A stretch of DNA of 64,000 bases from Cyclobacteriaceae bacterium (GTDB lineage: Bacteria > Bacteroidota > Bacteroidia > Cytophagales > Cyclobacteriaceae). Both the position numbers and the translations under genes were made by a program. Positions within the stretch are counted from its first letter, which is position 1; every line of letters starts with the position of its first letter. The stretch lies in assembly GCA_020832375.1 (NCBI GenBank), contig JAFIEW010000002.1, positions 62,001 to 126,000 of the forward strand, in the 5' to 3' direction. Below the pieces are notes generated by a model that was given only the letters and a program-made list of their open reading frames with translations, did not search any database and was not told the origin of the DNA. Positions 8,802-15,609 of this stretch are shown here, one piece after another.

Positions 8802-8845
8802 TGCAACAATGTTGCAAAAATAGATTCAAAAAAATTATTCTCAAA
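8802..8845 (-). promoter_or_regulatory. Bacteroidota-type promoter with overlapping Fur/Zur-like 7-1-7 operator
   Basis: Read on the minus strand: TTTG at 8845-8842, a 19-nt spacer, then TATTTTTG at 8822-8815, an exact match to the primary Bacteroidota promoter (TTTG / TAnnTTTG). The palindrome TGCAACA-A-TGTTGCA at 8802-8816 is perfect and overlaps the -7 element and expected +1. The start codon of the AztD-like gene is 15 nt further on. The 7-1-7 symmetry is the usual layout of Fur-family operators. The regulator is not in the window, so the name Zur is an inference from the target gene. Confidence 0.65.
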
Positions 8846-8892
8846 GACATGATCATAATTATCTCCTATTAAAAAAAAGATTTTTAAATGCC

Positions 8893-9603
8893 TTACCCCC
8901 CAATCAAAAAGACCGTTGGGAGCTTATGTAATTTTGGGAGTTGCTGTTTCCAATTTTTGACGGGTAGGGTTTTGATCAATTCATTTTCACCAGTGATTTC
9001 ACAGGCTACACAAAGTAATCGCTCAGGAGATAGCGTTTTCAAGAGGCTAGTCATCATTTGGTCATTGCGGTAGGGGGTTTCCATGAAGATTTGAGTTTGG
9101 CCAGTTTCCAAAAAAGTCTTTTCAAGCCTACGGATTTCAGCGGTTCTTTTTTTGACTTCTATGGGTAAGTAACCATGAAAGGCAAACTGCTGACCGCTAA
9201 ACCCTGAGCCCATCAGTGCAAGTAAGATAGAGGAGGGCCCCACCAATGGCATCACTCGAATGTTCATTCGATGTGCTGTGGCTACCGCTCGTGCTCCGGG
9301 GTCTGCAACGCCGGGGCAGCCAGCCTCAGAAAGAATGGCCATATCTTCACCCTTTAGTAAAGGCTGCATCATTTTTTCAATAGCTTGGTCGGGAGTCTTC
9401 TTATCCAGTACCTGAAGTTGTAAGTCTGGAATGCTGATTCCCGCCTTTAGCGAGCTGACAAACCTCCTGGCTGTTCGTTCGTTTTCTACTAAAAGCTGTT
9501 GAGTGTGCTGAAGAATAGATACCACTTGCGGAGGTATCACAAGGTCTTGTGTATTTTCTGCGAGGGATGAGGGAACAAGATAAAGAATGCCAGTAGATGC
9601 CAT
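8893..9603 (-). CDS. RsmI-like SAM-dependent methyltransferase (tetrapyrrole methylase fold)
   Basis: 236 residues. It contains AILSEAGCPGVADPGARAV, the signature of the RsmI group (16S rRNA C1402 2'-O-methylation), and VGPSSILLALMGSGFSGQQFAFHGYLP, which binds SAM. The N-terminus (GILYLVPSSLAEN) differs from classical RsmI (GTLYVVATPIGNL), and the protein is about 40 residues shorter. This is the second, Bacteroidota-type RsmI paralogue whose substrate is less certain. It is cytosolic. It sits head-to-tail upstream of the AztD-like gene but is separated from it by about 100 nt with a clear promoter. Confidence 0.85.
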   Translation of the reverse strand: MASTGILYLVPSSLAENTQDLVIPPQVVSILQHTQQLLVENERTARRFVSSLKAGISIPDLQLQVLDKKTPDQAIEKMMQPLLKGEDMAILSEAGCPGVADPGARAVATAHRMNIRVMPLVGPSSILLALMGSGFSGQQFAFHGYLPIEVKKRTAEIRRLEKTFLETGQTQIFMETPYRNDQMMTSLLKTLSPERLLCVACEITGENELIKTLPVKNWKQQLPKLHKLPTVFLIGG

Positions 9604-9737
9604 AAATGAATACTTTGAGCAATGATTAACCTTTGCTTATCAAAGGCTAATGGGTTAATTGAATAGTATGTAGATGCAGATTTTTTAGAATCAGCTTTTA
9701 GAAAAGCAAGTTAAGCAAAGAAGTAAACTTAGATACA

Positions 9738-9962
9738 ATGAATAGCGATTTTTCTCAATTGGGTAAGTTTTTGATGATAGGAGCTGGTCTGCTTTTTGTA
9801 GTGGGGCTGATATTGTACTTTTCACCCAAAATACCCTGGTTGGGTCGATTGCCGGGCGATATTTCGATCAAGCGGGAAAACTTCAGCTTTCACTTTCCGA
9901 TCGTTACCAGCATTGTGATCAGCATCGTGCTGACCTTATTGCTTTATCTCTTTCGGCGATAG
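9738..9962 (+). CDS. Small DUF2905-family membrane protein
   Basis: 74 residues with two hydrophobic helices (about residues 9-27 and 50-70) separated by a short basic loop containing IPWLGRLPGDISIKRENFSF, the conserved DUF2905 signature. Inner-membrane location is expected; the function of the family is unknown. It is a monocistronic gene facing the convergent lipoprotein gene at 10076-11242. Confidence 0.85.
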   Translation: MNSDFSQLGKFLMIGAGLLFVVGLILYFSPKIPWLGRLPGDISIKRENFSFHFPIVTSIVISIVLTLLLYLFRR

Positions 9963-10035
9963 TGAGGCTAGTAGTAGCTATATGCTGACTCACAAAAGAA
10001 GGAAGGTTTAGTCAACTGAAAGTCGGTCAAAAACT

Positions 10036-10065
10036 AAAAAAAGGGATGAGTGGTGTGCTCATCCC
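10036..10065 (-). terminator. Strong intrinsic terminator
   Basis: On the minus strand GGGATGAG (10065-10058), a 7-nt loop, CTCATCCC (10050-10043), then TTTTTTT (10042-10036). It lies 10 nt past the stop of the gene at 10076-11242. The stem is built from two inverted copies of the GGGATGAG word that recurs over the window. Confidence 0.85.
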
Positions 10066-10075
10066 TCGCAAAAAA

Positions 10076-11242
10076 TTATTTGATTTTTAGGAAATAAAAT
10101 ACTTGCTCGTCGGCTTCTTCTTCAGGATTATTATATGAAGCGATGAGGGTGCCATCAGAAAGTGTCAGGCTGGGTCTAATGTTGTCAATAGGGAAGAATC
10201 TTCCCTCTTCTTGCTTCACGATATTTCCTTCTCTGTCTATTAACTGATAACCATAAACAGTTAGTTTTTGTAGCTCTTCAATATAGGCCTGAACATCCTC
10301 CATAGGATTAACAGTGGGTTCTCCAGATGTACCCGCAACATATTCAAAAAGATCAAATTCCCCCAAGCGATACATATTGTTGATAGTTGCATCGCCAAAC
10401 CCAACAACCATCATACCTTGGCGCTGCGATTTTTCTATAGGATCTTTGCTGCCTTTGTCAATGTTCATTCCTTCGGTATTTAATTCGATAGTTCTCACTA
10501 AGACGGGTTCTTGAGAAACATCCTTCCAATCATAAATGAAAACTTTCATCTCCTTTGCTGAGATGATGGCTAATAGGTCTTCATCTCTGAGATGTTCAAA
10601 GGACCTAGCCATAAACAAATTTTTAAAATACCATCCTTCAGCATAAACCGACTTATCTGGTACTGGCACCATTTCACGTATGCTATCGCCTTGATAAACT
10701 TGAAGAAATCGTAATTTTTCGAAGTATTCCAAATCTTGATCTGAACTCAAGCCTTCCGAAGGATTAAGATTGTCAAAAATAAGCTGATCTTTCCATATAA
10801 AAAGTGTCCTTTTTCCCACACTTGTTACTATTGCGTTCATTTCAGGTGAATAAATGGTACGTTCAAGGCTACCATCGGCTTCATATAGGTTAATTCTCGT
10901 TTGACCTTTTAAATAAAACCGACCGTCATCGAGTAAGACTGCACTGGATAGGTATCGGCCAAGTGCATCAGGTTTATCACCTAATTTATCGTGTTGGGCT
11001 AGGATATTTCCTTCAGCATCTATTTGTAGTATGAGCGATTGGTTCATATCGTAAAAAAGACCTTGTTTTAGACTTTCATTCCAATCCAAAAGGTTGAGAC
11101 TCGTCATCCAGTCTATGACAAGGGAGTCCGCTTTTTCGTATTCGAATGCCCATTCGCTTGAGGCTTTTTCTTTTGTGCTATCTTTTTGAGAGCAACTACC
11201 TAAAAACACTAATGCTAATAAAATAAAAATATAGTTTTTCAT
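10076..11242 (-). CDS. Propeller-like lipoprotein (6-bladed type), unknown function
   Basis: 388 residues with an SPII signal (FILLALVFLGSCSQKD). The body is a succession of beta-rich repeats (ILQIDAEGNILAQHD, FYLKGQTRINLYEADGSLERTI, VFIYDWKDVSQEP, YGYQLIDREGNIVKQEEGRFF), typical of Bacteroidota 6-bladed propeller (DUF4221/TolB-like) lipoproteins. It follows a small exported protein gene by 8 nt on the same strand, an arrangement repeated in the peptide cassette at 52-55 kb. No catalytic motif is seen. A strong terminator follows directly. Confidence 0.6.
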   Translation of the reverse strand: MKNYIFILLALVFLGSCSQKDSTKEKASSEWAFEYEKADSLVIDWMTSLNLLDWNESLKQGLFYDMNQSLILQIDAEGNILAQHDKLGDKPDALGRYLSSAVLLDDGRFYLKGQTRINLYEADGSLERTIYSPEMNAIVTSVGKRTLFIWKDQLIFDNLNPSEGLSSDQDLEYFEKLRFLQVYQGDSIREMVPVPDKSVYAEGWYFKNLFMARSFEHLRDEDLLAIISAKEMKVFIYDWKDVSQEPVLVRTIELNTEGMNIDKGSKDPIEKSQRQGMMVVGFGDATINNMYRLGEFDLFEYVAGTSGEPTVNPMEDVQAYIEELQKLTVYGYQLIDREGNIVKQEEGRFFPIDNIRPSLTLSDGTLIASYNNPEEEADEQVFYFLKIK

Positions 11243-11250
11243 GATTTTGT

Positions 11251-11580
11251 TTATCGTCTTATAAAAATAAAGTCCCCACCTTCATCACCGGTATCTCTTA
11301 TGGTGCCGAATTGGGGTACTGTACGCGTATTATTAATTACCGCAGTTTCTAGTCCGTAAAAAAGCTGGCGAGAGCTAGTGTATTGGCCTTCAGTGTCTTG
11401 AAGTCTTTTCAGGGTATGATTAGAAGTTGATTTTAAGCTTGAGCTGTGTTTCAAAGTAGGTTGAGTGTTTTTTCCTATAGTGGACCTAACTTTAGGTAAC
11501 ACTTTGACCTCAATAGCAAGTCCGCTTAAGAATTGCAATATGAAAGTGATCAAAACTGGAATAATAAGAAGTTTCTTCAT
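11251..11580 (-). CDS. Small exported protein upstream of propeller lipoprotein
   Basis: 109 residues with an N-terminal signal peptide (MKKLLIIPVLITFILQFLSGLA) and a basic, Ser/Thr-rich mature part with no cysteine, ending DTGDEGGDFIFIRR. I do not recognise the family. It is first in a two-gene operon with the propeller lipoprotein 8 nt downstream. Small exported proteins paired with propeller lipoproteins are common in Bacteroidota, and their role is not established. Confidence 0.5.
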   Translation of the reverse strand: MKKLLIIPVLITFILQFLSGLAIEVKVLPKVRSTIGKNTQPTLKHSSSLKSTSNHTLKRLQDTEGQYTSSRQLFYGLETAVINNTRTVPQFGTIRDTGDEGGDFIFIRR

Positions 11581-12186
11581 GATATTAAAAATGATTGATT
11601 GTTAAAGCTTTTCGATGACCTAAGCTTTTAGTTTATACAAATAAGCTACATCTTTCTTACATAAACAATAGATCAGCTGAATAAAATAAGCAATCACTTA
11701 AAAATTAATCTAATCAATATTTATTTTGAATGTGTAATTGTATCAAACGTGCTAATTGGCTCACTTCCAAACTTTTTAAACGGCACTACTTAGTAAAAGG
11801 GGTAGGTGGGATGAGATGCTCAACAAGTCTGCCTGATAGAAACTAACATATCAAAAGTACACTGTGCATAGCTGCTTCCAATCAATGAAAATTTTAGCTG
11901 CCTCTCTTTCCTTTATGATCAATGTTTGCATCTATTTTAAGAAGGATTGATGTGCTTCAGCAAGGTGAATTACCCCCCTCATCCCACGCAAACAATTATA
12001 GTAAAAAGCATGCCTTGAAATCTTTTTCAAAAAATTTTCAACTTTTCGGAAAGTGTTAGGTGACATTTACCGCCGGAAGGAGACAAAGATGTCAGACTGA
12101 TGCAAGAAGTGTTCATTAAAATGGTAAGAGTAGTATGTTCAAGATCTTGGTCTATAAGGTATCTTGCTGCTCAGCTATGTCTATCA
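11581..12186. other. Intergenic stretch with GGGATGAG words and a possible sigma-factor relic
   Basis: No intact gene. Two copies of the GGGATGAG word lie in opposite orientation at 11808-11815 and 11978-11985. A box GGTGACATTTACCGCCGG starts at 12059. From 12088 the + strand reads DVRLMQEVFIKM in one frame, like region 2 of an ECF sigma factor, then degenerates; this is only a weak hint of a relic. The promoter of the minus-strand pair ending at 11580 must lie near 11590-11660. Confidence 0.35.
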
Positions 12187-12666
12187 TCAGACCTCCCCTC
12201 GATTGGAACGTAGCTGCTGGATATCCAGTAAATCTTTGGGTCTGGAAGCTCTCAATTTACTGATTATCAAATCTTCATAGCTGAGAACTCTCCATTTTAG
12301 TAGGCTCTTTTTATTTACCTCAACCAAAATACTTTCCTCATAAGCTTGCTCAAAAGTTTTACCAATGTCAAATCTCGTGATGAGTTCTACGTCCAAATCT
12401 TCAGGAGAAAATTTTAAAGAAATATTTTGGTTTTTGGATTTGACTGATTCAGGGAAGTCATCCATTTCAAAGCCCATCGCCAAAAGCGTAATTTTGAGGT
12501 TTTCAAGGTTAGTGAGCGAATGATCAATCCAAAAATCAACAACTGCAGAATGTCTTTGGTAACCATGAAAATTTACCGCTCCTCCACCTACCATCAGCAT
12601 TCTCACCTTATTTTTATAGGCTAGTTCAATAAATTCATCCACATTGGACTTCCACTCGTTGATCAT
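12187..12666 (-). CDS. Nucleotidyltransferase-like protein of a two-gene module
   Basis: 159 residues resembling DUF6036/AbiEii-like minimal nucleotidyltransferases. It has the glycine-rich VGGGAVNFHGYQRHS, then VVDFWIDHS in place of the metal-binding (T)xDxD(I)WI strand, a later acidic strand DVELITRF, and a C-terminal LSYEDLIISKLRASRPKDLLDIQQL helix typical of this group. The first metal-binding position reads V-V-D rather than D-x-D, so the catalytic set may be reduced. It overlaps the small gene upstream by 4 nt (ATGA), indicating translational coupling and a complex. Toxin, antitoxin or effector roles are all possible. Confidence 0.7.
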   Translation of the reverse strand: MINEWKSNVDEFIELAYKNKVRMLMVGGGAVNFHGYQRHSAVVDFWIDHSLTNLENLKITLLAMGFEMDDFPESVKSKNQNISLKFSPEDLDVELITRFDIGKTFEQAYEESILVEVNKKSLLKWRVLSYEDLIISKLRASRPKDLLDIQQLRSNRGEV

Positions 12667-12860
12667 TTTTTGCGTTCTAAAATAAAATTTTCAGAATTGG
12701 GCTGCTTTCTTTGATTCCTCGGGAATTGATTGATTTTTCTGCTTAATGATAGAAAAGAAAAAAAACGATGCGCAGGACTCAAAGCAAGAAACTCGTCGAC
12801 TTGATTTCGATTGCTTTCTTCTTTTGTTCTGAAAATTAGTTTCTTACTTTCTATATTCAT
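12663..12860 (-). CDS. Small partner of the nucleotidyltransferase
   Basis: 65 residues, basic. It has an N-terminal strand (SKKLIFRTKEESN), a helical centre (VDEFLALSPAHRFFSFLSLSRKINQF) and a lysine-rich tail. Small proteins of this make-up with an 'LSPxxRxxxFL' motif often precede nucleotidyltransferase genes in Bacteroidota. It is coupled to the downstream gene by a 4-nt overlap. I know of no assigned function; in a toxin-antitoxin reading it would be the antidote or RNA-binding partner. Confidence 0.5.
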   Translation of the reverse strand: MNIESKKLIFRTKEESNRNQVDEFLALSPAHRFFSFLSLSRKINQFPRNQRKQPNSENFILERKK

Positions 12861-13362
12861 TTTACTGCATTAAATTCCTATCGAGACATCTATTCAAAGA
12901 AAGAGATGCATAGGTCTAAACCACAATTTGTAAGTATCAAACAGGAACAATTATACGCCTTCCTTTCTAAACTTGTTATTCAGTCGATAACGAGTAACAA
13001 CCTTATCGTAAGCATTTTCAAATTATAACAATTAAGATTAAAAACCAAAACTCGGGCTTATAATCTTCCTCAGTCTATTATTAAGTGCTTTAAAGTGATT
13101 CGTGTATGAAGTGATATTTATATCATCTCAATGTGCTAATGATAATGTTTCTGATGGTTGATCTATTCATTTCTAAAAAAGCAATTTAAATATCTTTTAA
13201 GCTGTCCTAGATTTTTTTTCACTTTTTCGGTGACCTTTCTCCAATGGGTGACATTTACTGCTGAAACCGGATCAAAAAGCTGATTTTTCAAACTTTAAAG
13301 CTGGAATGCACCAGCATCAATCAGCAATAACCGGAAAGTAATGTTCACCTAAAATTAAACCC
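12861..13362. other. AT-rich intergenic region with candidate ECF-type promoter boxes
   Basis: No gene is seen. Two boxes, GGTGACCTTT at 13229-13238 and GGTGACATTT at 13247-13256, lie about 110-135 nt before the ATG at 13363, preceded by CACTTTTTC. The same box occurs at 12059 and, on the minus strand, at 27617-27626 upstream of another exported-protein gene. The shared box may be a promoter or operator element, possibly for the sigma factor encoded at 24606-25184; this is inference. Confidence 0.35.
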
Positions 13363-13956
13363 ATGAGATTATTTAAGTACGTTTTAAAGAAGGCTGAGCC
13401 GAAGGAAGAAACACCCTATTCTAATCCGCCTCATTCGGATTCTTCAAAGGAGGAGTTGACAGCTGCCAGTGAGCCTACAGCCGAAAAGCAATCTGAATTG
13501 CTCTCTAAAAGTGAAGCGCCTAAAGGTACAACAGCATCTACAGTAAAAGGACTACTAGCCGACTTGCTTGAGCAGGATTATCACCGCATGGGCATACAGG
13601 AGGGCTTGCAGTGCGGTCGATATGAAGAAATCGAACTTTCACTCGAACGACTGTCCGAAGCCTTTCGAGTAGAATTGGAGCGCGTGAGTCAGTCGATCCA
13701 ATCACAAGTTATTCGGCAGCGAAGCCGCCTAAGCGAACCCCTTAAAGCCCATGATCTAGGCCTATACCTACAAATCGAATCAGAGTTGGAGCAGCTTGAA
13801 TTGCAAGTGGAGCAGCTAAGTCAGCAGCAACTTTTTATCTGCACCCAAGAGGGCTGGTTCCGTAAGGCGCTGCTGGACTTCCGATCTGGATACAAAAAGG
13901 GCGTCCGCCTTTGCATCACCGACGAAAATTTATTCAATCACAATCAACTCTTATAA
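13363..13956 (+). CDS. Hypothetical acidic protein, partner of DUF4407 protein
   Basis: 197 residues with no signal peptide or membrane segment. The first 65 residues are low-complexity (Ser/Glu/Pro/Thr-rich). The rest is helical and probably coiled coil (LLADLLEQDYHRMGIQEG, IELSLERLSEAFRVELERVSQSI, QIESELEQLELQVEQLSQQQ), then a basic end with GYKKGVRLC. I do not recognise a family. It ends 2 nt before the DUF4407 start at 13959, so the two are one operon and may form a complex at the membrane. Confidence 0.6.
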   Translation: MRLFKYVLKKAEPKEETPYSNPPHSDSSKEELTAASEPTAEKQSELLSKSEAPKGTTASTVKGLLADLLEQDYHRMGIQEGLQCGRYEEIELSLERLSEAFRVELERVSQSIQSQVIRQRSRLSEPLKAHDLGLYLQIESELEQLELQVEQLSQQQLFICTQEGWFRKALLDFRSGYKKGVRLCITDENLFNHNQLL

Positions 13957-13958
13957 TC

Positions 13959-14957
13959 ATGCAAAATATACTCTTAAAATATGCCTGTTCCATCTTTTCA
14001 TATGATTACGAATGGATGAAAACACAAAGTATGAGCAGTCGAATGAAAGTTCGAAATTTAGCTTTGCTACTGCTAATTCCAGTATTCATCATCGGCTTAG
14101 CCATCTTCCTGCTGCTTCATTATCTATTGGAAGCTCCTTTTTTACTAAGTATCATAGCGGCGGTGGTTTTGGCTTTTTTTGTAGCCGTGGTAGATCAAAG
14201 TTTTGTTGGCATGCGTGCTGGCTTTTGGTCCTATTGCTTTCGGATATGCTTTTCACTGGTGATCGCTTTTATGGGTGCCGTGAGCTTGGATTTGATTGTA
14301 TTTGGCGGTGATATCGAAGAATATCGCGAAAACCAACAGGGCGCACTCGTGCAGGATGTACGCCGACAGTATATACAAAAAAATGCCGACCGCCTTACGG
14401 GGCTTGAGGAAGCGATTGCTGATCAAGAGCTGCGCATTGCTCATGCAGAAGCTGACTATCTGCAAGAAATCAATGGGAGCGGGGGTACAGGAAAGCGGGG
14501 TGTAGGTGCTATCGCTGCTCGCAAGGAAGTGCTACTGCAGTCGAAGCAAGCAGAACTGCAAGAACTGGAGCGGCGTCTCCGAGTTGCCAATCAGCGCTTG
14601 GAAGCGGAAGCCGAGGAGGTGGCTGTCGCTGCCACCTATCGGTCACAGTCCTCATTACTCTCTAAGTTACGCGACCTGAAAGCGGTTGCCTTTAGCGATT
14701 GGCTGTCGATGTTCTATTTTGGACTTTTCTTTATGATGTTTTTTCTACTTGAAAACTTCTTCATGATCTATAAGTGGCTTTGTCCTACTACCGCAGGTGA
14801 AGCTTATATCGCTTGGCAAGATGAGCAGCAGCATGCACGCCTCCAACAGCTTGCTGCACAAGAGGCCCACAAAGCAAAAACTAGGCAACTGCTCGGCAAT
14901 AGCTACTATGAAGAGCTGCAAGCGGCTGGGAAAGGGAAAGTAAGGCGACTGCTCTAG
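13959..14957 (+). CDS. DUF4407 membrane protein with coiled-coil insert
   Basis: 332 residues from the ATG at 13959; a start at 13911 in frame would overlap the upstream gene by 46 nt and precede the conserved N-terminus (MQNILLKYACSIFSYDYEWM). There are two long hydrophobic hairpins near residues 35-75 and 85-115, a long coiled coil (about 140-240: ALVQDVRRQYIQKNADRLTG onward, rich in Glu/Gln/Leu), a third hydrophobic segment (MFYFGLFFMMFFLLENFFMIYKW) and a basic cytoplasmic tail. This is the DUF4407 layout. The function is unknown; the family occurs in Bacteroidota and Actinobacteria. Confidence 0.75.
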   Translation: MQNILLKYACSIFSYDYEWMKTQSMSSRMKVRNLALLLLIPVFIIGLAIFLLLHYLLEAPFLLSIIAAVVLAFFVAVVDQSFVGMRAGFWSYCFRICFSLVIAFMGAVSLDLIVFGGDIEEYRENQQGALVQDVRRQYIQKNADRLTGLEEAIADQELRIAHAEADYLQEINGSGGTGKRGVGAIAARKEVLLQSKQAELQELERRLRVANQRLEAEAEEVAVAATYRSQSSLLSKLRDLKAVAFSDWLSMFYFGLFFMMFFLLENFFMIYKWLCPTTAGEAYIAWQDEQQHARLQQLAAQEAHKAKTRQLLGNSYYEELQAAGKGKVRRLL

Positions 14958-15031
14958 CTGAAGCTTCTATATCAGTCCATATATCCATCTACCAGAGCTT
15001 AAATAGCTCCTAACTCCAAAAAAAATATACA

Positions 15032-15424
15032 ATGAGAACCCTATTTATTTATCTAGTCATCAGCTTGAGTGGGTGCATGTCATTTGCTCAGGAAAACCAC
15101 CAGTTTACAGAACTCATCTATCAAGATGAGGAAGGAGAATATCAGACCTATTCCGCCGATATTAATTTGGAAATAACCGCCGATAGTGTCCGTATAGATT
15201 ATGCCCATGCAGATACCAGATTTGAATTAGAAATCCTACAAAGAGACTTTCATATTGAAAGGAATTACAACAACCTTGATTTATTTGATAAGGTTGAGCC
15301 CGTCAGGAGGTCTTATATTTTAAGAGCTGATTTGTTTATTATAGCCATTTTAATGTTCACCGATGATTATGTTGTATTTAAGACCATGGCTTCTGAAGGT
15401 GTTACCGTGATATGGAGGCATTGA
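15032..15424 (+). CDS. Small exported protein, unknown
   Basis: 130 residues with a signal peptide. LSGC near residue 15 fits a lipobox, but MSFAQ-EN just after fits ordinary signal peptidase cleavage, so the anchoring is uncertain. The mature part is acidic then strand-rich (INLEITADSVRIDYAHADTR, DYVVFKTMASEGVTVIWR). No family recognised. It starts 75 nt after the DUF4407 gene on the same strand and may share its transcript. Confidence 0.5.
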   Translation: MRTLFIYLVISLSGCMSFAQENHQFTELIYQDEEGEYQTYSADINLEITADSVRIDYAHADTRFELEILQRDFHIERNYNNLDLFDKVEPVRRSYILRADLFIIAILMFTDDYVVFKTMASEGVTVIWRH

Positions 15425-15609
15425 GGGGGAGGATTATAGGTGTTGGTTGTTTTTCTTCGAGCGTGTAATGGCAATTTCATTTTGAATCATTTTATTCTCA
15501 AATAGATTTTGCTTTATTCGGTTAAATAAAAGAGCAAATCGTAAGTGTTTTTTAGCCTAATTCTGTTAACTTCAAGTTTGACATTAGCGGATATCACGTT
15601 TTCAGACCT

